NCBI RefSeq assembly: GCF_031844705.1
Contig: NZ_CP134609.1
Location: 1,302,001-1,366,000, forward strand
From: Streptomyces sp. ITFR-16
GTDB lineage: Bacteria > Actinomycetota > Actinomycetes > Streptomycetales > Streptomycetaceae
Direction: 5' to 3'
Length of the DNA stretch: 64,000 nucleotides
The notes under the pieces were generated by a model. The model made no database searches. It saw only the letters and a list, made by a program, of their open reading frames with translations, and was not told the DNA's origin. This document shows, piece by piece, positions 17,901 to 26,825 of the stretch (its first letter is position 1; each line of letters begins with the position of its first letter). The position numbers were made by a program, and so were the translations under genes.

Positions 17901-18828
17901 GACGGTCCCCGCCCGGCTCGGGGGCGGTGGCTTCCGGCGCGCCCGGCGCCTCCGGCGCGGGGTCGCCGGTGGCCCCGGCGTCCCGTGGCAGCAGCGCAGG
18001 GGTGTGGAAGGCTCCCACCACCACGGCGGGCCGCCGCCCGCTCGCCAGTGCCTCGGCGACATGGCCGCGCATCCACGCCTCGCGCGCCAGGTCCGTACGC
18101 TCCACCCCTCCCCGCGCCTCGGCCTCCCGGCGCAGCGCCCAGCCGGTGAGCAGGGCGGCACGGCGCAGTGCCTCGGGTGTCGAACCGGGCGCGAGGGCCT
18201 CCACCAGCCTGTCCCACAGGTCGTCACCGTCCCGGCCGGTGAGCCTGGACCTGAGCGCGTCGGACAGCCCGAGCCCCTCCCCGGGCGTGGGTTCGGAGTC
18301 GGCGCCCGGGCCGGGGGCGGGGGTGTCCGGACCGCCGTTCCCCGACCACGCCCGGTCGGCCAGCGGGAGGTCGCAGGCCACGGCCGGGACGCCGTTGCGC
18401 GCCGCCCAGCGCAGGGCGACCAGTTCGGGCGAGAAGTCCGCGAACGGGTAGAAGGCCGGGCCCCGTTCGCCTGCCGAGCCGGGACCGGCCCCGTCGGCGG
18501 GCACGGCGGCCAGCGCCACCGGGGCCTCGGTCTCCTCGTGGGCCAGCCAGCCCAGCCAAGGCTGGAACTCTGCGGGCAGTTCCACGAGGAGGACGTCGGG
18601 GGCCGCCGCGTCCAGCAGGGCCGGCAGGGCGGCCGCCAGCGAGGGCGCGTGGTGGCGCACCCCGATCAGGAACAGCTCTCCCGGTCCGCTCGCCGCGAGG
18701 GCCGCCAGCGCGGCGTCCGGGGCTGCGGCCCCGGACGCCGGGTCGGGTGCCGGGGCAGCGACCGGTGCCCCGGCGGCGGACGGCACCTCGGCGGCGGGCC
18801 GCGTCTGGGGGAGGGTCGACTCGGTCAT
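14968..18828 (-). CDS. DUF5682-VWA (CoxE-like) fusion protein (YehM-YehP-like)
   Basis: 1286 residues. After an Ala/Pro-rich start, residues about 50-800 match the DUF5682/YehM type (GELFLIGVRHHAPSLAAAL, VLLVELPAEFQPWLGWL, PAVVVGAFHTPALL). The last ~170 residues form a von Willebrand A domain with an intact MIDAS: DVSGS, the Thr in GGGTHIAAGL, and VISDFEEG. In E. coli these are two genes, yehM and yehP. VWA proteins commonly work with MoxR ATPases as substrate-binding or assembly partners. The gap to the MoxR stop is 3 bp. The middle part is very rich in Ala and Arg. Confidence 0.85.
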   Translation of the reverse strand: MTESTLPQTRPAAEVPSAAGAPVAAPAPDPASGAAAPDAALAALAASGPGELFLIGVRHHAPSLAAALPALLDAAAPDVLLVELPAEFQPWLGWLAHEETEAPVALAAVPADGAGPGSAGERGPAFYPFADFSPELVALRWAARNGVPAVACDLPLADRAWSGNGGPDTPAPGPGADSEPTPGEGLGLSDALRSRLTGRDGDDLWDRLVEALAPGSTPEALRRAALLTGWALRREAEARGGVERTDLAREAWMRGHVAEALASGRRPAVVVGAFHTPALLPRDAGATGDPAPEAPGAPEATAPEPGGDRRANGGGRHADGHAVGRADNSPGTDACTVSLVPYTYPLLDSRSGYPAGIRDPEWQHIVLDAAGDPAALHEALIRTAVRVCAALREQGHPYGPADGREVVRVAADLARLRDLPAPGRGELLEAVQTVLGRGETYGTGRAVAQALERVLVGARTGRPAPAAPRSGLGPAVEAETAALSLPGPEGTHEKAPRDLRLDPARSALDRRRELLLRRLTVCGIPYAQEQGVTGAAGTEGLTTRWQVRWTPATAAMLTAAGARGVTPAQAAEGVLRQRHAAERAEGGPTAAQVVRGLTEAAECGLPTLADERLTELAAVLPASGTLPELLAGLDLLDRIDAGHLPGLTAPADTSPADALPADAPPAGTSAPGTAASARAADTAHAAELLTSAAVRQVDGLTGSEEPEDARALLELSQRADRVGGIRLTAALARLAADGTPLIAAAAGAVRVLTGHEEAESFGGRVASWVDGAVDSASRAALTARLTGVLTVAGPLLTVGVGALDPLLRRVVELDDTAFLARLPALRGGFDTLSPAARDRLLDTVEERLGTRVDGLDADDPAELARRTAADLAARELLAALGLRVPPSAPDDRNPALSGRPAAQPVTAPSTEAAPARTLAPADRWRLVLGRRPDQLPSGAARLATALDELYGAGHGEGSRGGLPGPGGAGRGGREPSYPGVREWSEELAALFGPGVREEVLAAAAGTGRQDVLTALDPAAATPSVELLRTILRYAGGLPEARLAALRPLVRRLVDELTRQLATRLRPALTGAMSARPTRRPGGRLDLPRTLRANLATARRTADGTVRVIPERPVFRSRVRRSADWRLILVTDVSGSMEASTIWSALTASVLAGVPTLSTHFLAFSTEVVDLTGHVHDPLSLLLEVSVGGGTHIAAGLRHARGLIEVPSRTLVVVISDFEEGAPLGGLLAEVRALVNTGCHVLGCASLDDAGRPRYSTGVAGQLVAAGMPVAALSPLELARWIGEKTA

Positions 18829-18831
18829 CCG

Positions 18832-20052
18832 TCAGTTCTCCAGCACCGCGCGCAGGTCCCACAGGGCACGCCAGGTGGCCGCGCCCTGCTCCGCACGCCT
18901 GCGCACCGGCCCGTCCCAGTACCCCAGCAGCCGTGCCGCGTCGGCGGGGTCGTCCTTCCGGACGACCCCGAGCAGATGGCCGGGCAGGAGGGAGAGGACG
19001 TCCCGGTCGCCGGGGAAGTAGGCGGCGGCCAGGCCCAGGGCGCCCGCCACGGAGACGGCCTCCGCCGTGCTCATCACCGTGGAGGGCCGCTCGACCTCCC
19101 AGCCCTCTGCGGAGCGGCCCTCGCGCAGGTCCCGGAAGGCGGTGACCAGGGCTTCGAGGACCGCGTCGTCCACCTGGAAGGCGGCGCCCACGCGTTCGAC
19201 GGCTGCCCGCGACTGGCGCCGGACGAGCGCGGTCTCGGCGTCGATGTCCCCGATGGGGCCCACGGTCTCGAAGTTGAAGCGCCGCTTCAGCGCGGCGGAC
19301 ATCTCCGAGACGCCCTTGTCCCGCAGGTTGGCGGTGGCGATGAGGGTGAACCCGGGGGCGGCGTGCACCTGGGAGCCCTCGCCGCCCGCGAGTTCGGGGA
19401 CCGCGATCCGGCGTTCCGAGAGCAGTGACACAAGGGCGTCCTGGACCTCGGGCAGGCAGCGGGTGACCTCCTCGACGCGGGCGACGGCCCCCCGGGTCAT
19501 GGCCGCGAGGACCGGAGAGGGCACCAGGGCCTGTTCGGTGGGGCCCTGGGCGAGCAGCAGCGCGTAGTTCCAGCCGTACTTGAGCTGGTCCTCGGTGGTG
19601 CCCGCAGTGCCCTGCACGGTGAGCCCGCTGGTCCCGCAGACGGCCGCCGACAGCAGCTCGGAGAGCATGGACTTGGCCGTACCGGGCTCGCCCACGAGGA
19701 GGAGCCCGCGCTCGCCGGCAAGGGTGACGACGCACCGTTCGACCAGAGCGCGCTCGCCGACGAACTTCTGCTCGATCACCAGGCGGGACGGCACCCCCTC
19801 CCCGGGGCGGGCGCCCTTCGGCAGCCCCAGTGCCTCGCCCGCACTGCCCATCACGAAGGTGACGACGGCACGCGGGGTGAGCAGCCAGCCGGGCGGGCGG
19901 GGGCCGGAGTCATGCACGGCGAGGAAAGCCAGCTCGGTGGCGTACCGGTCCTCGGGCGGCGTGATCTGGCGGTGCTCCCGGCCGGGCGCCGTCGCCCGGT
20001 CCGGCACGCCGCCCGTGGTGGTGCTCTCCGCGGTGGTGGTGTCGTTCGTCAT
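18832..20052 (-). CDS. MoxR-type AAA+ ATPase (YehL-like)
   Basis: 406 residues. Walker A is GEPGTAKSM (about 121-129). The Walker B equivalent reads GAVARVEEVTR, with Glu where Asp is usual. Sensor-1 Asn lies in TLIATANLRDKGVSEM, with the Arg finger region SAALKRRFNFE. MoxR ATPases act as chaperone-like remodelling machines that pair with VWA proteins, as encoded next door. ATG overlaps the stop of the giant gene (ATGA). Confidence 0.92.
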   Translation of the reverse strand: MTNDTTTAESTTTGGVPDRATAPGREHRQITPPEDRYATELAFLAVHDSGPRPPGWLLTPRAVVTFVMGSAGEALGLPKGARPGEGVPSRLVIEQKFVGERALVERCVVTLAGERGLLLVGEPGTAKSMLSELLSAAVCGTSGLTVQGTAGTTEDQLKYGWNYALLLAQGPTEQALVPSPVLAAMTRGAVARVEEVTRCLPEVQDALVSLLSERRIAVPELAGGEGSQVHAAPGFTLIATANLRDKGVSEMSAALKRRFNFETVGPIGDIDAETALVRRQSRAAVERVGAAFQVDDAVLEALVTAFRDLREGRSAEGWEVERPSTVMSTAEAVSVAGALGLAAAYFPGDRDVLSLLPGHLLGVVRKDDPADAARLLGYWDGPVRRRAEQGAATWRALWDLRAVLEN

Positions 20053-23000
20053 CGGCGGCGGCCCTTCCTGGTCGCGCGGGTGTCCAGTTCCTCGAAGCCG
20101 GGGGCGTCGCCGCCGCGGACCCGGTCCCAGGCGGCTGCGAACAGCGCGGGCACGGGGAGGTGCGGGAGGGTCCGGGTGGACCCCGCCACGGGATACAGGC
20201 GTTCCTTCCATGTCTCCAGCGGCAGTCCGGGGGCTCCGCGTTCGAGCCAGCCGCAGGGGAGGAACAGGGTGCGGCCGGCACGCGAGCGCTTCGCCTCCAC
20301 GACCGGGCCGGTGGCCGCGAGTTCGGCGCGGGCCTTCTTGACCCGGGCCGGCTTCCACTCGGTCCAGCGGACGCAGTTGCGGTCCGTCGGGTCGGGCAGG
20401 GCGAGCAGCATCAGGTACAGGACGGCGGCGTCCGCCCCCAGGCCCAGGGTGCCGGCGGCCTCGGCCACCAGGTCCGGCACCGCACGCGCCGGGTCCTGGG
20501 CCGGATACTGCGGGGAGCCGTCGGGGGCGCCCGCCGTGACCAGCGCGTCGGTCTCCTCGCTCAGCAGTGCGCTCAGGGCGAGGAGGTCGCCGGTGCTGTG
20601 CGGGGCGACGGTGCCCTCGACGAGGCCGAACGCCGGGTCCTCGGGGCCCGTCAGGCCGGCCGGGCGGATCAGCACCTTCTCGCTGGTGCCGTGGCCGGGG
20701 GCGAGGAGCAGCGCCGAGCCGGCCCGGACCAGGCCGTCGGGGCCGGCGCCGCCGGACTCGGGGAGTCCGTGGGCGGCGCGGATCACGGGGCCGATCGAGT
20801 GCCCCGACTCGGTCCAGTCCAGACCGAGGTCCAGCACCAGGCCCGGGTCGGCGAGGCGTGTCCGCAGGGCCGCGAGCCCCACGGGCAGGTGCGCCCGCAG
20901 CGGATGCCCGTACGGCAGCGTGTAGGCGAGGGTGCGCAGGGCGGTGAGCGCCGAGGAAACCGCTCCGCGCGCGCTCACCCGGCGCAGGCTCGGGCGGCCG
21001 GTGCCGTCCGGGACATCGGTGCCGTGGGCGAGCCAGGTGCGGGAGTCGGTGTTGAGGATCAGGTCGACGGCTCCCGGGCCGGTGCCCGACAGGTCCAGGT
21101 CCAGTTCCTCCGGTACGCGGACGAGGGAGCCCAGCCGCTGCTTCCAGACCTCGGCGGCGGCCACGACGTCGGGGCCCGTGGACCACAGCTCGGCCGGGTC
21201 GGCGGGCAGCAGTGCCCGCTGCACGGCGTGCCGGTCTTCGCGGGGCAGGGCGTCCAGCCTGGCCTGGGCCGCCTCGAAGGCACGCGTCTTCGCCCCGAGC
21301 AGCGCGAGCACGTCGGCGCCGGGCTCCTCGACGGCCGCCGACAGCAGGGCGACGGACTGGAGCGGGCCTATTCCGGTGGCCGTGTCGAACGCCTCGGCGG
21401 CCTCCGGGCGCCAGGGTGCCGGGCCCTGTTCCCGTACCAGGGCGGTGAGCCGGGTGAGCCGGCCGGGATCGATTCCGTGCCGGTGCACGTACTCCCAGTC
21501 CAGGGTGAAGCCGGGGACGGGGCCGAACGCGCCGGTCGGGTCGTGGTCCAGGGCGAGCCAGCGTGCCACGTCGTTCTGGTAGTTGCGGCCCCGGTTGGCG
21601 ATGATCACAACGGTGCGGGTGCCCTTGCGCAGCACATGCCCGACCCGGTGCACGGACTCGGGGCGTCCCGGGGCCGTCCCCGTGCTGTACGGCTCGACGA
21701 GCTCCACCTGTCGTACCGTGCCCGCCGGGTCGGCCAGCGGCCCTGCGGCGAGGGTCTCCAGGAACACGAGGAGCGCGGCGCGGTGCTCGGCGGAGGTGGC
21801 CTCCGAGGCGGCCCGGTAGGCCAGTTCGGGCAGGTAGTCGAGGTGGGAGGCCCAGGTCAGGGAGTCACCGGGCACGGTGTACTCGTCCCGCTGCCAGCCG
21901 TCCACGGAGGTGAACGGGGTCGTGGACGCGATGGGCGGGCCGAATGCCGGCTCGCCGCCGAGGACGTGGTTGACGGCGAGGATCTGCCGGATCGCGGTCC
22001 ACCGCTTCCCGCCTCCCCACCAGCCGCCGCGCATCCGCTCGGAGTGCAGGGCCGATGCGGTCTGCAGGGTCGTGTCGTCGCCGTGCTCGGGCTCCTGGTC
22101 GAAGAACATGCCCTGGGTGCGTGCGGTGTTGCGGGGGGTGGCCGGCTGCGCGGGCTTGGGCGGTGCCAGGTACCGGGCGACCGAGGCGGCCCGGTCCACC
22201 GCTTCCCGGACGAGGGCGGTGACGCCCGCGAGGAGCCGTACGTCGGACACCTCGGGCAGCGCGCGGGCGACGGCCTTCTCGCTCAGCTCACGCGCCGAGG
22301 GCCCGGTGTACTCCTCGACGGCGCGGAACGCCTCCAGGTGCCGGGCGACCTCGGTGGCGACCACCTCGAACAGCTCCCGCGCCCGGGAGTCCGTCAGGTT
22401 CCGCAGGGCGGTGGAGCCCCGCTGGTCCCTCGGGCGCAGGGCGTGCCAGTAGGCGACGGGCGGCACATAGGGGGTGCCCGCCGCGTCGTTCCCGCCGGAG
22501 GAGTCGGGGGTGACGGACCACAGGCTGCCGCCGGTGCCGTCCGTGTCCGCAGGGTGCGCGTCGACGGAGCGGTGGCGCAGGACCGCGACCGGCCGTGACC
22601 CGCCGGGCAGGGTGAGGGCACCGAGCGGCACCGGGGTCCCGTTGCCGGGCAGCGGGTAGGGCAGGGTGACGGTGTGGCCGTCGGGGGTGCCGACGGCGGT
22701 CCGGTGCCCGTCGGCGGGGGCGGCCGTGCCGGGCTCGGTGACCGTACGGCGGACCCAGCGGCCGAGTACCTTGCCGTCCGTGCCGAACGGGGTGGTCTCC
22801 AGACCGGGCTGGAGGGGCAGCACCTGGCAGTGCTCGGTGAGCAGCCGGCTGCCGTCCCGCACTCCGGAGCGGAGGAAGGCGGGGAGGGACGCGCGGCCGT
22901 GCGTGCCGCCGGCCGGGTCGTACTCCAGCCACACCGTCTGCGTGCCCTGGCGGCCCTCCCGCCAGTAACCGGTGCCGTCGGAGATGACGGCGCGCTGCGG

Positions 23001-25238
23001 CGGGAGGGAGGTGTCGCCCGCGTGCAGGGCCTTGCCGCCGGTGGCGCGGCCGCCGCCGGGCAGCGGGAGGCAGACCTCGTCCGAGGGGCCGGAGCCGCCC
23101 CAGCGGGGGATCTGCTCGCCGCCGACGGCGAACACCTCGGCGGGGCGGTGCGACCAGTAGCCGCGCTGCTTGCCGTCCTCCCACCAGATGACCAGCAACT
23201 CGCCGTCGACGTAGCGGAAGGCGAGGGTGCGCCACTGGTCGATGGTGGCGGGCAGCCGCAGGGTGTGCCGCAGCAGAACGCCTTCCGGGCCGACGACGAC
23301 GGCCCGTTCGGGAGTGTTCAGGATCAGCGCGGGCCAGGCGCCGGTGACACCGACGCCCTCCGAGCGGTGGTGCCGCTGACGCGCGCCCGACTCGGCCTCG
23401 GCGGCCAGTTCGGCATAGGTCTCGTCGAGCGCGGGCCAGCCCAGTTCATCGAGGACGCCGGTACGCAGGGTGGCGGCGAGCAGCGGCACGACATCGTGCT
23501 TCTCCAGGAGGCGCACGGCGTCCGGGGCGACGTCAGCGGCCACGGAGCGGAACGCCGAGAGCCGGTTGAGAGCGGTGTGCAGCCCGGGGAGGCCACGCGC
23601 GGCGGCGTACTCCTCGGCGCAGTCGGTCAGCCACTCCCGCAGGATTCCGGAGAGCACGGGGTGGGCGGCCAGCTTCGCCATGCCGGCGTCGCCCATCCCC
23701 TGGCCGCGTCCGCTGCCGAGGGCGCCGACGGTCCGGCGCAGCAGGGCGCGGAAGAACGGCCGTTCGGCGAGGGCGGTGAGGTCCCGGGCGCCGGGGACGG
23801 TCTCGGTGAGCCAGGAGCCGAGCGGGAGGCCGGGGCTCTGCGTGGTGTCCGGGCCCTGGTCGTCCGGTTCGGCGACGGGGACGCCCGAGGCGAGGCAGAG
23901 GTCGAGGAGGTCCAGGTCGGCGGTGCGCTGCCAGCGGCCCTGGAACAGTTCGACGGAGCGCCCGTCGGCACGCAGCCGGTCCGCCATCCGGGCGGCCAGG
24001 CCGAGGGTCTGCGGGCTGCGGCCCGAGGTGACCCGGTTGCGCCGGCGGTGTGCCTCCCAGCGGGCCAGCCAGTCGGCCGGGGAGACGGACGGTTCGGCGG
24101 GGGCGGCGGTCGCAGCGGCGGCGCTGTCGGACGTGTCCGGGAGGGCGGTCAGCAGTTCCTCGGCGCCGGACTCGGCCAGCAGCGCGAGCCAGTCGCGTTC
24201 GCCGTCGGTGTCCCGGCCGCTCTCGCTGAAGTTCTCCGGGAAGAAGCCGAGGAGCCGGGTTCGCACGGCCGTGTCGCGCAGCGCGAGGGCGACGAGCGAG
24301 GAGCGGTAGGCCGTCCAGAACGAGGCGGGGGCGCGGACGACTCCCGGGGAGCCGATCAGATCGACCACCAGCTCGCTCTCGGCGGCCTCGCGGTCGAGTC
24401 CGGCGGCCTTGACGAGCACGCGCACGTCCTGCGGCAGCGCCGCGTACGGCGGCATGCCGGCCGCGCAGCGCTCGACCAGCAGCCGGCGGAACTGCGCCCA
24501 GGCGTCCTCCGGTGCGAGCCGGGCCACCAGGTCGCGCACGTACTGCCGCAGGGCCTTGACGGTCAGCGCGCCGGCGAAGGCGAACTCCAGGAAGACGGCC
24601 CGCTGCCGGTCCTCGTCCACCTCCAGTCCGTGCACCCGCTCGGCCTCGCGGGCCTTGCCGAAGAAGGAGGCGGCGTAGGTGGTGTTCTCGGCCTGGAGGA
24701 AGAGGCGCGCCACCTGCTCGTAGTAGGTGGGAAGGAAGTGGGGTACGGCCCGGCCGAGGCGGGTGCCGAGTGCGTCGAAGCCCTCCTTGGCGGCTCCGGC
24801 GCGGGTCCTGGCCTGCCGGCCCAGCCGTTCGATGTCCTTGACCAGGGCCAGGGCGTGGTGTCCGTTGGCCGGGTCGTTGACCAGCGCCCAGGCCGGGAAG
24901 CCCAGGGTCTCGCGGCGCACCTGGCCCACGACGGGGGCCTCGGCGGTCCGCTCCAGCCCGAGGAACTCCAGGGCCAGGTCCTCGGCTTCGCCGAGGGTGC
25001 CGGGCACGAGCCGGACCACGGGGCGGTCGCCGAGGGCGGTGTGCGTGTAGGTGCGGGCGGTCAGCGTGTCGGCGTCGTCCCGGTCGGTGCTGCCGACGGG
25101 GAGGATCGTGCCCGCGTCCAGGAGGGCCGCCGCGCGGGCCTCGGTGAGGGGGCCGGTGGTGCTCCGGGCCTGGGCGGGGAGGAACGCCTCGCCCGCCGCC
25201 GTCGTGTTCGTGTGGGTGTTCGTCGTCGTGGTGCTCAT
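20049..25238 (-). CDS. Giant protein of the MoxR/VWA operon, unknown function
   Basis: 1729 residues, beginning with a Thr/Asn-rich stretch (MSTTTTNTHTNTTAAGEAFL). Much of the N- and C-terminal thirds look alpha-helical. The centre (about 790-1000) is beta-rich with repeated Trp/Gly turns (LVIWWEDGKQRGYWSHRP, TGYWREGRQGTQTVWLEYDP), which suggests a propeller-like or beta-sandwich core. No catalytic motif, membrane segment or known domain was recognised. ATGA overlaps on both sides tie it to the DUF4132-like gene and the MoxR gene, so it probably joins the same complex. It may replace the helical part of YehI. Confidence 0.75.
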   Translation of the reverse strand: MSTTTTNTHTNTTAAGEAFLPAQARSTTGPLTEARAAALLDAGTILPVGSTDRDDADTLTARTYTHTALGDRPVVRLVPGTLGEAEDLALEFLGLERTAEAPVVGQVRRETLGFPAWALVNDPANGHHALALVKDIERLGRQARTRAGAAKEGFDALGTRLGRAVPHFLPTYYEQVARLFLQAENTTYAASFFGKAREAERVHGLEVDEDRQRAVFLEFAFAGALTVKALRQYVRDLVARLAPEDAWAQFRRLLVERCAAGMPPYAALPQDVRVLVKAAGLDREAAESELVVDLIGSPGVVRAPASFWTAYRSSLVALALRDTAVRTRLLGFFPENFSESGRDTDGERDWLALLAESGAEELLTALPDTSDSAAAATAAPAEPSVSPADWLARWEAHRRRNRVTSGRSPQTLGLAARMADRLRADGRSVELFQGRWQRTADLDLLDLCLASGVPVAEPDDQGPDTTQSPGLPLGSWLTETVPGARDLTALAERPFFRALLRRTVGALGSGRGQGMGDAGMAKLAAHPVLSGILREWLTDCAEEYAAARGLPGLHTALNRLSAFRSVAADVAPDAVRLLEKHDVVPLLAATLRTGVLDELGWPALDETYAELAAEAESGARQRHHRSEGVGVTGAWPALILNTPERAVVVGPEGVLLRHTLRLPATIDQWRTLAFRYVDGELLVIWWEDGKQRGYWSHRPAEVFAVGGEQIPRWGGSGPSDEVCLPLPGGGRATGGKALHAGDTSLPPQRAVISDGTGYWREGRQGTQTVWLEYDPAGGTHGRASLPAFLRSGVRDGSRLLTEHCQVLPLQPGLETTPFGTDGKVLGRWVRRTVTEPGTAAPADGHRTAVGTPDGHTVTLPYPLPGNGTPVPLGALTLPGGSRPVAVLRHRSVDAHPADTDGTGGSLWSVTPDSSGGNDAAGTPYVPPVAYWHALRPRDQRGSTALRNLTDSRARELFEVVATEVARHLEAFRAVEEYTGPSARELSEKAVARALPEVSDVRLLAGVTALVREAVDRAASVARYLAPPKPAQPATPRNTARTQGMFFDQEPEHGDDTTLQTASALHSERMRGGWWGGGKRWTAIRQILAVNHVLGGEPAFGPPIASTTPFTSVDGWQRDEYTVPGDSLTWASHLDYLPELAYRAASEATSAEHRAALLVFLETLAAGPLADPAGTVRQVELVEPYSTGTAPGRPESVHRVGHVLRKGTRTVVIIANRGRNYQNDVARWLALDHDPTGAFGPVPGFTLDWEYVHRHGIDPGRLTRLTALVREQGPAPWRPEAAEAFDTATGIGPLQSVALLSAAVEEPGADVLALLGAKTRAFEAAQARLDALPREDRHAVQRALLPADPAELWSTGPDVVAAAEVWKQRLGSLVRVPEELDLDLSGTGPGAVDLILNTDSRTWLAHGTDVPDGTGRPSLRRVSARGAVSSALTALRTLAYTLPYGHPLRAHLPVGLAALRTRLADPGLVLDLGLDWTESGHSIGPVIRAAHGLPESGGAGPDGLVRAGSALLLAPGHGTSEKVLIRPAGLTGPEDPAFGLVEGTVAPHSTGDLLALSALLSEETDALVTAGAPDGSPQYPAQDPARAVPDLVAEAAGTLGLGADAAVLYLMLLALPDPTDRNCVRWTEWKPARVKKARAELAATGPVVEAKRSRAGRTLFLPCGWLERGAPGLPLETWKERLYPVAGSTRTLPHLPVPALFAAAWDRVRGGDAPGFEELDTRATRKGRRR

Positions 25239-26095
25239 GCCGCCCGCTCCTCGTCCTCCACGTCGCGGCCGGCGTAGAGCGCCGCCGCCATGCGCATGCC
25301 CTCGGACCACGCGACCGGGCCGACCTCGGCGGCCGTCAGCGCGCGCCCCGCGGGGTCGGTCCAGCCCAGCGGGCCCGTCTCGGTGTCGTACGCGTCGTAT
25401 CCGTCGTGCTCGCCGATCCAGATGCGCGCCTCGGTGGTGGCGCCGTCCTCGACAACTGGGCAGACCGCGTATCCACCGCGCGACCGGTATCCGAGCTGGG
25501 TGACGCGGCCGTGCAGGAAGCGCAGTTCCTTGAACACACCGCCGGCGTAGGTGTCCACGGACGTGGTGTCCGGGGTGAGGTCCGCCGGGCGGCGCCACAC
25601 CTCGCGGAACAGCTGCTCCACGTTCTGGCCCACGCCCAGTTCGACGGCGAACTCGCGCAGCTCGTCGAGGTCGTCGAGGAGGACGGGGTGGGGCACGCTG
25701 ACGACGTCCGGGGTGATGCGGACCGTGTCGCCGTCCAGGTCGACGAGGCCGAGGCCGCGCTCGGGGTCGACATCGCGCAGGAAGCCGGCGACGCCGCCGT
25801 CCGCGCCGGTGACCACGACGTCGCGCAGGGCCGCCTGCCAGGCCGGGTCGGGCCAGACCCGGGCGAGCACGGCCGTGGGGACGGGCAGCGAACGCACCAT
25901 CCACTGCTCGACGTCGGTCAGGCACTGCTGCTCGTGCCGGTCAAGCCACTCGGTCAGCTGCCGGAGCCCGACGACCGCCGGGTCCTCCTTCAATGTGGCC
26001 GGAACGGACTTCAGCCGCCGGCCCTTCCCGTTGCGGCAGACCACCTTGCCCGCCTCCAGAGCGACTTCGTAGTCGCCCGCCTGAACCCACCCCAT
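25235..26095 (-). CDS. DUF4132-domain-like protein, first gene of the MoxR/VWA operon
   Basis: 286 residues from ATG 26095. The C-terminal half resembles the DUF4132 (YehI/MolR) domain: VPHPVLLDDLDELREFAVEL, then VEQLFREVWRRPADLTPDT and GGVFKELRFLHGRVTQLGYR. E. coli YehI carries this domain within a ~1200-residue protein; here it stands alone before the giant gene. The N-terminal part (YEVALEAGKVVCRNGKGRRL) could be a small nucleic-acid or peptide-binding module, but this is a guess. Confidence 0.75.
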   Translation of the reverse strand: MGWVQAGDYEVALEAGKVVCRNGKGRRLKSVPATLKEDPAVVGLRQLTEWLDRHEQQCLTDVEQWMVRSLPVPTAVLARVWPDPAWQAALRDVVVTGADGGVAGFLRDVDPERGLGLVDLDGDTVRITPDVVSVPHPVLLDDLDELREFAVELGVGQNVEQLFREVWRRPADLTPDTTSVDTYAGGVFKELRFLHGRVTQLGYRSRGGYAVCPVVEDGATTEARIWIGEHDGYDAYDTETGPLGWTDPAGRALTAAEVGPVAWSEGMRMAAALYAGRDVEDEERAA

Positions 26096-26270
26096 GCGCT
26101 GTTCTCCCCGTTGTCACGGACGGCCGCCGCACCGGCGGCACGCTGATGAAACCCGTCGCGGCAACGCACCGTGACGAGTGGGAGAGACTCTAGGCGGCGG
26201 CAGTGACAACGGGGGTTCGGGCCCTCCGCTTCACCGTGCGGGCCCGCGCCGGGCGCCGCCCCGGGGCGAG

Positions 26271-26708
26271 CTACAGGCCGTCGCAGAACGAGCGGGCGCG
26301 GTCCAGGTCCTTCTTCGCCGTCGCGTCGAAGTCGAAGACCCGGGCGTGACGGTCCTGGGAGCGGCGGATGGCGTCGGCGAGCGGCTTGTACTGCGCGTCG
26401 CCGGCGGCGGCCGACGCGGAGAACGCGCCGGCCGCCGCGTAGCGGTTGAGGGCGATCTCGCCGGCGGACCCCTTCGCCGTGTACTTGTCCGGGTCGAACC
26501 CGTCGAGCGCCTGGCACGCGGCGCGGGCGTCCGCTGCGGGGCTCGCGTCGGCGGGGGTGGAGTCAGCACGCAGCGCCCAGACGGCACTGGCCCCCGCGGC
26601 ACCGAGCACGAGCCCGGCTATGAGTGAGAGCACGACGGTTCTGGTGCGGTTGATGGGGCGCACGGGAGCCGGCGGGGCGGAAGGGGCGGGAGACTGGTGT
26701 GGCTGCAT
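26271..26708 (-). CDS. Membrane-anchored hypothetical protein
   Basis: 145 residues from ATG 26708. A Pro-rich cytoplasmic head (QPHQSPAPSAPPAPV) precedes one membrane segment (TVVLSLIAGLVLGAAGASAV), then about 85 residues outside with two Cys. No family is recognised. Its direction matches the MoxR operon, but 175 bp separate them. Confidence 0.7.
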   Translation of the reverse strand: MQPHQSPAPSAPPAPVRPINRTRTVVLSLIAGLVLGAAGASAVWALRADSTPADASPAADARAACQALDGFDPDKYTAKGSAGEIALNRYAAAGAFSASAAAGDAQYKPLADAIRRSQDRHARVFDFDATAKKDLDRARSFCDGL

Positions 26709-26825
26709 CCGGCCCAAGATAGCGTGGCCCACTTGCCCGCTTGCCCTCCGGTCAGGAGGACGGGGCCTCCTCGGATCTCCGCACCTCTCGAAGGCCAAGA
26801 GCGGCGTCCCGCCGGGCGTTTCGCG

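Noticed and set aside
13040..26095. MoxR/VWA operon as part of the NRPS cluster
   Set aside because: It is separated by several unrelated genes, lacks the CGATAG repeats, and is widely conserved in other contexts.
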